Part shown: piece after piece, positions 47,785-56,370 of the stretch
Numbering within the stretch: the stretch's first letter is position 1
Layout of the letters: every line of letters begins with the position of its first letter
Assembly: GCF_004570385.1 (NCBI RefSeq)
Contig: NZ_SPQL01000016.1
Coordinates: 39,016-103,015 of the forward strand
Reading direction: 5' to 3'
DNA: 64,000 bases
Source: Blastococcus sp. CT_GayMR19
GTDB taxonomy: Bacteria > Actinomycetota > Actinomycetes > Mycobacteriales > Geodermatophilaceae
The notes under the pieces: generated by a model
What the model was told of the DNA's origin: nothing
Database searches by the model: none
What the model saw: only the letters and a program-made list of their open reading frames with translations
Program-made: the position numbers and the translations under genes

Positions 47785-47835
47785 GGCAGTGCTCGTGCGA
47801 ACGGCCAGGCCGTACCGGCCGCCTGGCCGCGGCTG

Positions 47836-48291
47836 TCAGGCGGCGACGACCTCGATGGTCAGCTGGGTGCTGACCTCGGCGTGCACCCGCACGGTGACGG
47901 TGTGCTGGCCGGTCGTCTTGATGCTGCTGGGCAGCTCGATCCGGCGACGGTCCAGCTCCGGGCCGCCGGCGGCGGTGACCGCCGCGGCGACGTCGGCCGT
48001 GGTGACCCGCCCGAACAGGCGGCCGCCCTCACCGGCCCGTGCCGGCACGCGGACGGTCAGGCCGGACAGCTGCCCGGCGACGGCCTGCGCCTCCTCGTTC
48101 GAGCGCACGTCGCGGGCGGCACGCGCCCGGCGGAGCGACTCGATCTGCTTCTCGGCTCCGCGGGTGGCCAGGATGGCCAGGCCGCGGGGCAGGAGGTAGT
48201 TGCGGCCGTAGCCGCCCTTGACCTCGACGGTGTCACCGGAGGAACCGAGACCGGTGACCTCCTGCGTGAGGATCAGCTTCATCTGGCTCAT
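47836..48291 (-). CDS. rplI: Ribosomal protein L9
   Basis: 151-aa 50S protein. The N-terminal domain has MKLILTQEVTGLGSSGDTVEVKGGYGRNYLLPRG, the 23S rRNA-binding signature read in parts, followed by the long connecting helix and the C-terminal domain (LFGRVTTADVAAAV). Last gene of the rpsF operon, 2 nt after rpsR. ATG at 48291; an internal Met three codons later matches other L9 starts. Confidence 0.96.
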   Translation of the reverse strand: MSQMKLILTQEVTGLGSSGDTVEVKGGYGRNYLLPRGLAILATRGAEKQIESLRRARAARDVRSNEEAQAVAGQLSGLTVRVPARAGEGGRLFGRVTTADVAAAVTAAGGPELDRRRIELPSSIKTTGQHTVTVRVHAEVSTQLTIEVVAA

Positions 48292-48293
48292 GG

Positions 48294-48530
48294 TCAGCGC
48301 GCCGTCGAGGTGTAGGGCAGCAGTGCCATCTCGCGGCTGTTCTTCACGGCCACGGCGACGTCACGCTGGTGCTGGCTGCAGTTGCCGCTGACGCGGCGGG
48401 CACGGATCTTGCCGCGGTCGGAGATGAACTTCCGCAGCAGCGTCGTGTCCTTGTAGTCGACGTAGGTCGCCTTGTCCTTGCAGAACTGGCAGACCTTCTT
48501 CTTGACCTTGCGGATGGGGGGCTTGGGCAC
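48294..48530 (-). CDS. rpsR: Ribosomal protein S18
   Basis: 78-aa 30S protein that pairs with S6. CQFCKDK and a later Cys-Ser-Gln-His show the zinc-binding (C+) form. [19 protein letters not shown] is the rRNA-binding region. Between ssb and rplI in the conserved operon; S18 with S6 is expected to bind the operon leader. Confidence 0.96.
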   Translation of the reverse strand: MPKPPIRKVKKKVCQFCKDKATYVDYKDTTLLRKFISDRGKIRARRVSGNCSQHQRDVAVAVKNSREMALLPYTSTAR

Positions 48531-48580
48531 AGGGTTCTCCAGATACAGAGACGTTCGGGGGAGGTTCTAGGGAGGAAGGA

Positions 48581-49081
48581 TCAGAAGGGAGGCTCGTCGG
48601 ACGGACCGGCGGGCGTCGACCAGGGGTCGCTGCTCCCGCCGCCGCCACCGGCGCCACCGGAGGAGCCGAAGCCGCCTCCGCCGCCGCCACCACCGAAGCC
48701 GCCGCCACCCTCACCGCGGGAGGCCTTGGTGACCTTCGCGGTGGCGTAGCGCAGCGAGGGGCCGATCTCGTCGACCTCCAGCTCGATGACGGTGCGCTTC
48801 TCGCCTTCCTTGGTGTCGAACGAGCGCTGCTTGAGGCGCCCGCTGACGATGACCCGCGAGCCACGGGTGAGGGACTCGGCGACGTTCTCGGCCGCCTGCC
48901 GCCACACGTTGCAGCGCAGGAAGAGCGCCTCGCCGTCCTTCCACTCCTGGGACTGACGGTCGAAGGTGCGCGGCGTCGAGGCGACGGTGAAGTTGGCCAC
49001 CGCGGCACCCGACGGCGTGAACCGCAGCTCCGGGTCGGACGTCAGGTTGCCGATGACGGTGATGACGGTCTCGCCGGCCAT
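48581..49081 (-). CDS. ssb: Single-stranded DNA-binding protein
   Basis: 166-aa SSB: OB-fold (about 1-110; [34 protein letters not shown]), a Gly-rich linker (about 117-150), and an acidic tip SDEPPF that replaces the usual DDDIPF partner-binding end. Start ATG at 49081, 2 nt after rpsF. Confidence 0.96.
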   Translation of the reverse strand: MAGETVITVIGNLTSDPELRFTPSGAAVANFTVASTPRTFDRQSQEWKDGEALFLRCNVWRQAAENVAESLTRGSRVIVSGRLKQRSFDTKEGEKRTVIELEVDEIGPSLRYATAKVTKASRGEGGGGFGGGGGGGGFGSSGGAGGGGGSSDPWSTPAGPSDEPPF

Positions 49082-49083
49082 GG

Positions 49084-49371
49084 TCAGTGGGCCTCGGGAC
49101 GCATCAGCTTCGTGCGGAGCACCGACTCGTTCAGGTTGAGCTGCCGGTCGAGCTCGGCGACCGCAGCGGGCTCGGCCTCGATGTTGACGATGGCGTAGAT
49201 GCCCTCGACCTGCTTGTTGATCTCGTAGGCCATACGGCGACGGCCCCAGATCTCGGTCTTGACGGTGCCACCGGACTTGGTGACGACGGTCAGGAACCGG
49301 TCGAGCGAGGGAGCGATGGTGCGCTCCTCGAGATCGGGGTCGAGGATGACCATCAGTTCGTAGTGACGCAC
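49084..49371 (-). CDS. rpsF: Ribosomal protein S6
   Basis: 95-aa 30S protein: [20 protein letters not shown] start (GTG at 49371), [22 protein letters not shown] in the middle. The AGGAGG ribosome site is 11 nt upstream and is also one arm of a leader stem. First gene of rpsF-ssb-rpsR-rplI. Confidence 0.96.
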   Translation of the reverse strand: MRHYELMVILDPDLEERTIAPSLDRFLTVVTKSGGTVKTEIWGRRRMAYEINKQVEGIYAIVNIEAEPAAVAELDRQLNLNESVLRTKLMRPEAH

Positions 49372-49382
49372 GGAGAACCCCA

Positions 49383-49425
49383 CCTCCTCTGGTCTTGGCG
49401 GCTGCAGGACATCTGCAGCAGGAGG
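49383..49425 (-). ncRNA. rpsF leader, S6:S18-type autoregulatory structure
   Basis: In the mRNA, CCTCCT (49425-49420) can pair with the ribosome site AGGAGG (49388-49383). Inside this stem lies a perfect hairpin GCTGCAG-ATGTC-CTGCAGC (49419-49401) followed by a 3' bulge that starts CGCC, giving the CCG trinucleotide characteristic of the known S6:S18-binding motif. This would let free S6-S18 complex shut off translation. Structure is seen in the sequence; binding is inferred from the known motif. Confidence 0.65.
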
Positions 49426-49545
49426 GTCGTGCATGCGTTGCGCGCCCCGGCAGCTGCCGAGAGCGCGCAGCAGAAGGCTACCAGCGCCCGGGAATCCGCT
49501 CCGCCGCGCTGTCCACAGGCCGTCCGGCGGACCCCGGCAGGGGAG

Positions 49546-50592
49546 CTACCGGGAGGAGCGCGCGGCCTGGTGGGTGCGGACCAGGGCGGCGGTCACCGCG
49601 GCGAGCGCGACCACCGCGGCCAGTGCCGCTGCGGGCAGCGCCTGCGCGGCCGGCGACGACGCGGCGGTCTCCTCGGCGGCGGTCTCGTCCAGGCACGCGC
49701 CGTCGAGGCCGGCGAGCCGGCCGAACACCGGCACCGAGGCGCCGTCGTAGCTGCCCGCCAGTCCACCGGAGCCCCCGGCGCCCCCGGCGCCGCCGCTGCC
49801 CGCGCCGGAGGAGCTCCGGCCCGGAGCGAAGAACTGTGCGGGGTCGAACGCCGCGGCGGCCGCGACGTCGGACGGTGACATCTGCGGGGCCCCGGTGCCC
49901 GTGCCGTACGTGTAGCCCGGGCCCGTGGCGCCCCCGACCACACCGGGAGTGCCGTCGGGCTGCGGGGCCGGCGGGGTCTCGCCCTGCGGCGTCGGGACGG
50001 GGACCGGCACGGGAGCGGGCGCGGGCCCGGGCGCCGGGGGCGCCGGCACGCTGACCGCCGGCAGCTGCGGCAGGTTGACCGACGGCAGGGTGGGGACGTT
50101 CGGCGCGATGGTCTGCACGACGTACGGCGTCGGGGCGGGCAGCGCCGGCAGCCCCGCGGCGACGGTGCTCACCACCTGGTCGACGACGGCGGCCGGGGTT
50201 CCGGCGGCCGGGACCACCCGGTAGGTGTAGGTGATCGAGCCGGTGGTCGCGGGGGCGCTGAAGTTCCACGCCGCCGACTGACCGGCTTGCAGGTCGCGGC
50301 GCTGGCCGAAGAACGTGACGGCGACATCGGTGTTCACCGTCGCGGAGAGGCTGCCGAGGACGCCGAGGTCCGCCCCGGTGCTGTAGCTGTCCACCTCGTT
50401 CACGAACGTGACCCTGCCGCCGGGGTCGACGCTGGCGGCGGGGGGCGTGACGGTGCGGATCTCGACCGTGGCCGCGGGCGCCGCGCCGGCGCCGGGCGCG
50501 AGCAGTACCGCGGCCCCGGCCATGCCCAGCCATCCGAGCATCGCCGCGGCGATCCCACGCTGGGCACTCCGACGAATCCGACCGGTTGCCAT
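49546..50592 (-). CDS. Secreted, membrane-anchored surface protein, unknown
   Basis: 348-aa protein. Signal peptide to about residue 38 (basic start, hydrophobic core, AGAAPA cleavage). Next comes a beta domain of about 120 residues with cupredoxin-like phrases (TVTPPAASVDPGGRVTFVN) but no clear copper Cys-His-Met set, then a Pro-rich and Gly-rich stalk, and a C-terminal TM helix (about 320-340) with a basic tail. It probably displays the beta domain on the cell surface. ATG at 50592 follows GGAGAAG. No function recognised. Confidence 0.75.
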   Translation of the reverse strand: MATGRIRRSAQRGIAAAMLGWLGMAGAAVLLAPGAGAAPAATVEIRTVTPPAASVDPGGRVTFVNEVDSYSTGADLGVLGSLSATVNTDVAVTFFGQRRDLQAGQSAAWNFSAPATTGSITYTYRVVPAAGTPAAVVDQVVSTVAAGLPALPAPTPYVVQTIAPNVPTLPSVNLPQLPAVSVPAPPAPGPAPAPVPVPVPTPQGETPPAPQPDGTPGVVGGATGPGYTYGTGTGAPQMSPSDVAAAAAFDPAQFFAPGRSSSGAGSGGAGGAGGSGGLAGSYDGASVPVFGRLAGLDGACLDETAAEETAASSPAAQALPAAALAAVVALAAVTAALVRTHQAARSSR

Positions 50593-50715
50593 CTTCTCCG
50601 CTACCTCCACGTCGATCCGAGGACGCGTTTCCCCTGGTGAGGGGGGACCCCGTCCCCGTGCCCCAACGATGATGTGACGCAGGAGATACGGGTAAACCTG
50701 ATCCCGCGGCCGAAC

Positions 50716-50721
50716 TAGGCT
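50716..50721 (+). promoter_or_regulatory. Possible -10 of the endonuclease IV gene
   Basis: TAGGCT fits a TANNNT -10; start codon is 44 nt further. No convincing -35. Confidence 0.3.
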
Positions 50722-50764
50722 CGTCGAGCGTGACCCGTCACCCGTCCGTGCACCCTCGGCTCCC

Positions 50765-51574
50765 ATGACGAAGCACCCGATCGGCGTACACGTCGGCCCC
50801 GGGCTGACCGGCGACAACGAGCTCGACGACGGCGGCCCGCTCGCGAGAGCCGCGGAGATGGCTGCCGACGGCGTGCAGGTCTTCCTGACCGACCCGCAGA
50901 GCTACAAGAGCCCCCGGCCCCGGCCGGACGCCGACGCGCTGCTCCGGAGCGACGTCATGGTGATCGTCCACGCGCCCTACATGCTGAACGTGGCGTCGAC
51001 CAACAACCGCATCCGCATCCCCGGGCGGAAGCTGCTGGCCGAGCACGCGCAGGCGGCCGCGGCGATCGGGGCGCGCGGGATGGTCGTTCACGGCGGCCAC
51101 GTGCTCGCCGAGGACGACCCCGCCGTCGGCGTCGAGAACTGGCGGAAGACCTTCACCTACCAGGCGAAGAACGGCGGCTTCGCCCTCCCCCTGCTCATCG
51201 AGAACACGGCCGGCGGCGGCAATGCGATGGCCAGGGACCTCGACGCGATCGCCCGGCTGTGGGACGGCGTGGGCGAGTTCGGCGCCGGCTGCGTCCTCGA
51301 CACCTGCCACGCCTGGGCGGCCGGCTGGGACCTCACCAGCGCCGTCGACGACCTGCGCGCGATCACCGGCCGCGTGGACCTGGTGCATCTCAACAACAGC
51401 CGCGACCCGCACGGTTCCAGCCGCGACCGGCACGCCCCGCTCGCGGCGGGCGAGATCCCCCTGGAGCTACTGGTCGAGGTCGCGCGGTCCGCCGACTGCC
51501 CGATCGTCCTGGAGACCCCCGGAGACGCCCCCGGCCACGCCGAGGAGATCGCCCTGCTGCGCGCCGCCCTATGA
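50765..51574 (+). CDS. nfo: Endonuclease IV (AP endonuclease)
   Basis: 269-aa TIM-barrel AP endonuclease with the zinc-ligand order of the family: VHAPYMLN, VHGGH, IENTAGG, LDTCHAW, DRHAPL and LETPGD. It cuts DNA at abasic sites in base excision repair. The length is slightly below E. coli Nfo. Convergent with the GT87 gene, their ends overlapping by 6 nt, with a hairpin just past the stop. Confidence 0.92.
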   Translation: MTKHPIGVHVGPGLTGDNELDDGGPLARAAEMAADGVQVFLTDPQSYKSPRPRPDADALLRSDVMVIVHAPYMLNVASTNNRIRIPGRKLLAEHAQAAAAIGARGMVVHGGHVLAEDDPAVGVENWRKTFTYQAKNGGFALPLLIENTAGGGNAMARDLDAIARLWDGVGEFGAGCVLDTCHAWAAGWDLTSAVDDLRAITGRVDLVHLNNSRDPHGSSRDRHAPLAAGEIPLELLVEVARSADCPIVLETPGDAPGHAEEIALLRAAL

Positions 51575-53164
51575 CTCCGCGACCCTCCGGGTCGCAACGC
51601 GGCCAGGAGCTGTCCCCCGCTCGGCATGAGCCGCTGCGTCGCGCCTGCGCGGAACCCTCCGGGCCCCACTCGGCACGACAACCACATCCCGCGCTCCGTC
51701 GAGGACGCCTCCGGCCGGGTCGTCGACACCGGGCCAGCTGGTGCGGACGACGTCCCCGTCGGGGCGCAGGACGTCCCGCACGACGAGGGCCATGAGCACC
51801 AGGAGGGCGGCGTCGCGCAGCAGCACGCCGCGGAAGAAGTCCTCGACCTCGATCCCGCGGTTGGCCGTCCCGAGGTAGTGCAGCATCGTCACCACCCAGA
51901 CCAGCACCTCGGTGGCCTGCCACAGCAGGAGCGACCGCCATCGCGGGCGGGCCAGCACCGCCAGCGGCAGCAGCCACAGCGCGTACTGCGGGCTGTAGAC
52001 CTTGTTCAGCAGCAGGAAGCCGGCGACGAGCAGGAACGCCACCTGCGCCACCCGGGGCCGCACCGGGGCGGCCAGCACGAGCCACAGGACGCCGGCGCCG
52101 AAGACGAGCAGGGCGACGGTCACCGCGGCGTTGAGCAGGGTGGGGACCTCACCCTCGGCCAGGGGCCCGTCGAGCAGCCGGTTGTCGCTCAGGTGCAGGG
52201 CGATGTTCCACAGCGACTCCGGGTTGGCCCCCCGCGCGCGGCTGAAGACGAAGAACCACGCCCAGTTGTCCGGCGCGAGGACGGCGACCGGCAGGTTGAC
52301 CGCCGTCCAGGCCGCGACCGCCGCCCCCGCCATCACCCCCCACTCGCGCAGGCGCCCGGCCCGGACGCAGAGCAGGAACAGGGCGCCCAGGATCAGGAGG
52401 GGATAGAACTTCGCCGCGACGGCGGCACCGAGCAGCAGGCCGGCCGGCACCGGCCGGCGGCGGGCCCACGCGACCATGCCGAAGCAGGCCAGGGCGACCG
52501 CGAACAGGTCCCAGTTGGTGAAGGCGTGCACAGCGAGCACCGGCGAGAGGCCGATCATCGCGGCGTCCCACGGCCGGCGCCCCGCGAGTGCCAGGCAGGC
52601 CCGTGTGACGAGCAGCGCGCAGACCGACAGCAGCAGGCAGGTCACCAGGGTGTAGCTGTGGACGGGCGCCAGGTCGGGCAGCATGCCCACGGCTTCGGCC
52701 GCCCGGTCGTACCCGCGGGCCAGGGCCGCCGCCAGCGCGATGAACGCCCCGGTCAGCACCGGGTACTCGACGCGGCTGTCCAGGTAGGGGAGGTCGCCGG
52801 AGTCGAGCCCGTACCCGCCGAACAGCGGCACCGCGTCGGAGTAGCAGAGATGGGTGTACTGCTTGGACCCGCTCCACTCGCCGGCGGCGCACGGGGCCTG
52901 CTTGATCCAGGCCAGCGCCAGCACGAACGTGGCGAACAGCAGGCACACGCGCAGCGGCGTCCAGAAGAGCGCTCCGCCGGTGACGGCGTGGCGTCCCCAG
53001 GGTCCCCCGACCGCCTCGCTCGCCTGGGCGACCACCGGGTCGCTCCAGCTGGGGATGACCCGGTCCGGCCGGCCGGAGCGCGGCGTCGCCGGCGCCACGG
53101 ACCCCACCGGCGCGACGTCGCCGGTGGGGTCCGTGGGAGGGCCGTCGGGGGGCGGCTGCGTCAC
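51569..53164 (-). CDS. GT87-type membrane mannosyltransferase (Rv0051-like)
   Basis: 531-aa polytopic membrane protein with about 11 helices and the GT87/GT-C hallmark Asp-containing loop DLPYLDSRVEYPVLTGAF after TM1, plus FYPLLILGAL and NKVYSPQYALWLLPL near the end. It probably adds mannose from polyprenyl-phosphate-mannose to a lipoglycan outside the membrane. GTG at 53164. It lies directly after ponA as in M. tuberculosis. The last ~36 residues are Arg-rich and encoded by a dispersed repeat (51628-51679), not by conserved sequence. Confidence 0.88.
   Translation of the reverse strand: MTQPPPDGPPTDPTGDVAPVGSVAPATPRSGRPDRVIPSWSDPVVAQASEAVGGPWGRHAVTGGALFWTPLRVCLLFATFVLALAWIKQAPCAAGEWSGSKQYTHLCYSDAVPLFGGYGLDSGDLPYLDSRVEYPVLTGAFIALAAALARGYDRAAEAVGMLPDLAPVHSYTLVTCLLLSVCALLVTRACLALAGRRPWDAAMIGLSPVLAVHAFTNWDLFAVALACFGMVAWARRRPVPAGLLLGAAVAAKFYPLLILGALFLLCVRAGRLREWGVMAGAAVAAWTAVNLPVAVLAPDNWAWFFVFSRARGANPESLWNIALHLSDNRLLDGPLAEGEVPTLLNAAVTVALLVFGAGVLWLVLAAPVRPRVAQVAFLLVAGFLLLNKVYSPQYALWLLPLAVLARPRWRSLLLWQATEVLVWVVTMLHYLGTANRGIEVEDFFRGVLLRDAALLVLMALVVRDVLRPDGDVVRTSWPGVDDPAGGVLDGARDVVVVPSGARRVPRRRDAAAHAERGTAPGRVATRRVAES
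51579..51595 (+). terminator. Hairpin after the endonuclease IV gene
   Basis: GCGACCC-TCC-GGGTCGC, beginning 5 nt after the nfo stop and lying within the 3' end of the convergent GT87 gene. Confidence 0.5.
51628..51679. repeat. Dispersed repeat, copy 1 (inside GT87 gene)
   Basis: 52-nt element beginning GAGCCGCTGCGTCGCG and ending CACTCGGCACGAC. Copy 2 at 56233-56282 differs by three substitutions and two single-base gaps. Copy 1 encodes part of the GT87 C-terminal tail. Confidence 0.75.
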
Positions 53165-53199
53165 GGCCTCAGTCTGCCGTGCCGCGGCCGCCGGTCCCG

Positions 53200-55605
53200 T
53201 CAGGGCCGCGGCTGACCGCCCGCGCCACCTCCGCCGCCACCGCCGCCCGCGCCGCCCCCGCCGGCGGTCGCCGGCCCGGGGGAGCCCTGCGCGGGGGAGC
53301 CCGTGGTGGGCGTCGTCGGCGTGGTCGGGGCCGAGACGGACGTCTCGGTGGACGTGTCCTCCGTGGGGGCGGTCGTCTCCGTCGTCGGGGCGGGCGCCGC
53401 GGACGTCGGGGGCGGGGCCGCCGTCGTGGGCTCCGGGACCCCCTCGCCGCTGTCGCCCTGGAAGCTGGCCTTGTCGGGCAGGTCCTCCTCGGGCGTGCCC
53501 GCGAGCACCGTGCTCATGAACCGCTGCCAGATGGCGCCCGGCAGGCCGGAGCCGTAGATGATCCGGCCCCGGACGTCGACGATCGGGTCGGAGGGGGTGT
53601 CGTTCCCCATCCACACCGCCGTGGACAGCGACGGGGTGTACCCGACCATCCAGGCGTCGGAGTTGTCGGTGTCGGAGGAGCCGACGGTGCCGGTCTTGCT
53701 GGCCACCTCCCGGCCGTCCTCGAGCGGCCGCTTGGAGTAGTCGGCGACGTCCTTGATCCCGTAGGTCACGTCGTTGGCGACGTCGGCGGTCATCACCTGC
53801 TCACCGGGGTCCGGCACGGTCTCCAGCAGCAGCGTGCCCGCACTGTCGTTGACCTTGGCGACGAAGTAGGGGTCCCGCTGGGTGCCGCCGCTGGCGAAGG
53901 TCGCGAACCCGACGGCCTGGTCGATGGGGCGCATCTCGTACTCGCCGATGCCGATCGACGAGCCGACGTTGCCGCTGTTGGGGTTGGCGAGCGTCGTCTT
54001 GCCCTTCAGCCCCCCGCCCTCCCAGACGTCGGGCAGCCCGGTGGCCCGTCGCGTGAACTCGGCGACGTTCGGCGGCCCCACCTCGAAGGCCAGGCCGTAG
54101 AAGGTGGTGTTCAGCGAGCGGGTGATCGCCTCCTTCAGCGTGCAGGCGGGGCACGAGACCCCACCGGAGTTGCGCACCGGCGCCTCGCGGTCCTGGAACG
54201 TCTGGGGCGAGCTGCCGTCGCGCCGGGCGGTCACGCTGATGCCCTGCTCGAGCGCCGCACCCAGCACGTAGGGCTTGATCGACGAACCCGGCTGCCGCTG
54301 GGCGTCGGCGTAGTCGTTGCCCGTGCCCGACTCGCCGCCGTAGTAGGCGCGCACCGCCCCGCTCCGCGGGTCGACGGCGACCAGCGCCTCCTTCAGCGGC
54401 TCGGGCTCGCCCTGCATCACCTCGTTCCGCGCGGCGACCGCGGCGTCCTGGTAGCCCTTGTCGACGGTGGTCACGATCCGGAGCCCACCGGCGCGGATCT
54501 GCTGCTCGTCGTAGCCGTGCTTGCCCTCGAGCTCCTCGATCGCCTTCTGGACGATGAGGCCCTCGGGGCCCGCCGGGATGCCCAGCGAGCCGGCGGCCTT
54601 GGGCTCCACCGGCGGGTACACCGACGCGGTGCGCTCCTCCTGGGTCAGCCAGCCCTCCTCCACCATGGCGTCGAGCACCTTGCCCCAGCGGTCCTGGGCA
54701 TCCTCCGGGCTGACCTCGGGGTCGTACCGGGAGGGGCTGCGGATGAGGACGGCGAGCACCGCGCCCTGCTGCGCCGTGAGCTGGGACGCGGGCACCTTGA
54801 AGTAGGTGTTGGCCGCGGACTCGATCCCGTAGGCGCCGCGGCCGTAGTAGATGGTGTTGAGGTAGTTCTCGAGGATCTGGTCCTTCGAGTAGTTGTTGTC
54901 CAGCTTGATCGCCAGGAAGAGCTCCTGGAACTTCCGGCCGAAGGTCTGGTCGGAGTTCTGCAGGATCGCGTTCTTCACGTACTGCTGGGTGATCGTCGAC
55001 CCGCCCTGCGTCGAACCGCCGGTCACGTTGTTCCACGCCGCCCGGACGATGCCGGTGAAGGAGATGCCCGGGTCGGTGTAGAACTCGCGGTTCTCGGCGG
55101 CGAGCACGGCCTCCTGGGCCGGCTTGGCGATCTGGTCCAGCGCGACGTTGGTGCGGTTCTCGTCGCCCAGCCGGGCCATCTCGCTGGTGCCGTCGGAGTA
55201 GTAGACGACGGTGGTCTGGGCGGTGGTGATGGAGTCGGGGCTGGGCACCTCGGTGCTGGCGTAGACGACGCCCACGAACACCCCGAGCAGCACCAGCATC
55301 CCGGCCATCAGGGCGCCGAGGATCTTCAGCCGGCGGTTGCGGACCTGCTTCTTGGACCGCGGTGCCTTGCCGCGCGGCTTGGCCGAGCGGCTGCCGGTGC
55401 CCTTCCCCCCGTTCGCCCGGCTGCCGGCCGGCCGGCCCGCGGCGGGACGACCGGCAGCGGTCCGGGACGCGGTCGTCCGGGCCCGGCCGCCGCCGCCCCC
55501 GGTGCTCCGGGTACGGGCGGGCGGCGGGCGGCGGACGGATCCGGCGCGCGGCGCGACCGGTGAGGTCTCGTCGTGGCTCGGCACGCGGGAACCCCTCTCT
55601 GACAT
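53200..55605 (-). CDS. ponA: Bifunctional penicillin-binding protein 1A
   Basis: 801-aa class A PBP making and cross-linking peptidoglycan. A long basic/Gly-rich cytosolic tail (1-90) is followed by the TM helix (94-116), the GT51 glycosyltransferase with catalytic Glu171 in ENREF, and the transpeptidase with S441SIK444, S497LN499 and K637TG639. A Thr/Pro- and Gly-rich tail (about 710-801) follows. The ENxxF region reads ENREFYTDPG, with Asp in place of the usual His. ATG at 55605. Homologue of PonA1 at the same map place in M. tuberculosis. Confidence 0.95.
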   Translation of the reverse strand: MSERGSRVPSHDETSPVAPRAGSVRRPPPARTRSTGGGGGRARTTASRTAAGRPAAGRPAGSRANGGKGTGSRSAKPRGKAPRSKKQVRNRRLKILGALMAGMLVLLGVFVGVVYASTEVPSPDSITTAQTTVVYYSDGTSEMARLGDENRTNVALDQIAKPAQEAVLAAENREFYTDPGISFTGIVRAAWNNVTGGSTQGGSTITQQYVKNAILQNSDQTFGRKFQELFLAIKLDNNYSKDQILENYLNTIYYGRGAYGIESAANTYFKVPASQLTAQQGAVLAVLIRSPSRYDPEVSPEDAQDRWGKVLDAMVEEGWLTQEERTASVYPPVEPKAAGSLGIPAGPEGLIVQKAIEELEGKHGYDEQQIRAGGLRIVTTVDKGYQDAAVAARNEVMQGEPEPLKEALVAVDPRSGAVRAYYGGESGTGNDYADAQRQPGSSIKPYVLGAALEQGISVTARRDGSSPQTFQDREAPVRNSGGVSCPACTLKEAITRSLNTTFYGLAFEVGPPNVAEFTRRATGLPDVWEGGGLKGKTTLANPNSGNVGSSIGIGEYEMRPIDQAVGFATFASGGTQRDPYFVAKVNDSAGTLLLETVPDPGEQVMTADVANDVTYGIKDVADYSKRPLEDGREVASKTGTVGSSDTDNSDAWMVGYTPSLSTAVWMGNDTPSDPIVDVRGRIIYGSGLPGAIWQRFMSTVLAGTPEEDLPDKASFQGDSGEGVPEPTTAAPPPTSAAPAPTTETTAPTEDTSTETSVSAPTTPTTPTTGSPAQGSPGPATAGGGGAGGGGGGGGAGGQPRP

Positions 55606-55743
55606 GTCTGTGCGGCGACGGGGGGCCGTCGCAGCGTGGCGTCTTCAACTGTGGAAACGGTGGAGGCCCGTCGGCGCGCCTCGACCCCGGCAGCACCGCA
55701 TGTGACGGACGGGTCCCCAGGGGCAACCGTGGTGACGACCGGA

Positions 55744-56181
55744 TTACTCCGTGGCCACCCGGCGCCGGTTCCTCCGGGGCTGGCGTCCCGGAGCCGGCTC
55801 GGCCCCGAGGACGTAGGAGTAGTCCAGGTGGTTCCAGCCGCAGGTGCGGCACACCTCGACGGCGTACACCGTGAACTCCTCCTGTGCGGCGTCCATCCGG
55901 GCGAGCTCGGCCTCGGTCTTGGCCTGACCGGCGGTGGGACCGAGGTGGTCCCCGTAGACGTAGTTCACGCGGGTCAGGCGTTCCTTGCGGCAGACGGGGC
56001 AGACGGCGTCGGTCACCTCGCCGTGGTACTTCGCCGCCCGCGAGAGGTAGGGACTGGCGTCACACACCTCGAACGATCCGGTGCGCCCCGCGTAGACGTC
56101 GGCAAGGAGCGCTCGCCTCTGCAGCGAGTAATCCACGACGGATCGACGTCCGGGCACGGGCGCCAATGTACGCAAGAACAT
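55744..56181 (-). CDS. DUF5318-family zinc-ribbon-like protein (Rv0049-like)
   Basis: 145-aa small protein of the actinobacterial DUF5318 family. [12 protein letters not shown], then two CxxC pairs: [11 protein letters not shown] (mid) and [15 protein letters not shown] (near the end), which could hold one zinc. The ATG at 56181 has a strong GGAGG 6 nt upstream. A GTG at 56136 matches the start of some relatives. Function unknown; conserved near ponA1. Confidence 0.88.
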   Translation of the reverse strand: MFLRTLAPVPGRRSVVDYSLQRRALLADVYAGRTGSFEVCDASPYLSRAAKYHGEVTDAVCPVCRKERLTRVNYVYGDHLGPTAGQAKTEAELARMDAAQEEFTVYAVEVCRTCGWNHLDYSYVLGAEPAPGRQPRRNRRRVATE

Positions 56182-56232
56182 GGCGATCCTCCGGATCGCA
56201 CCGCGGCCAATCGCCGTCCCCCCCGACACGTG

Positions 56233-56282
56233 GAGCCGCTTCGTCGCGCCTCCGCGGACCCTCCGGGCCCACTCGGCGCGAC
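56233..56282. repeat. Dispersed repeat, copy 2 (upstream of padR)
   Basis: 50-nt copy of the element at 51628-51679, same strand orientation, in the gap between the divergent DUF5318 and padR genes and just before the padR operator. Confidence 0.75.
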
Positions 56283-56321
56283 CCGGACCTCCCGATGACC
56301 GGCGAGCGCCCCGTTCTTCCT

Positions 56322-56346
56322 TCGATGTATCGTCTCGATACATCGA
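56322..56346. promoter_or_regulatory. PadR operator
   Basis: Perfect palindrome of 11-bp arms TCGATGTATCG and CGATACATCGA with a TCT centre, 25 nt before the padR ATG. It contains ATGTAT...ATACAT, the type of half-site bound by PadR-family repressors. Autoregulation and possibly control of ino1 are likely. Confidence 0.7.
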
Positions 56347-56370
56347 CAGCACCGAGCCAAGGGAGGCGAC

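Larger units (their letters stand above)
47163..47835. other. Intergenic region between rplI and dnaB
   Basis: No supported gene in 673 nt. It contains, in dnaB transcription order, the rplI terminator, an AT-rich stretch (47520-47545), three DnaA-box-like words, and a perfect GAAC-N4-GTTC palindrome about 80 nt before dnaB. Several GTTCGG words recur near the palindrome. Short open frames here lack ribosome sites and codon bias. It reads as a large dnaB control region. Confidence 0.7.
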
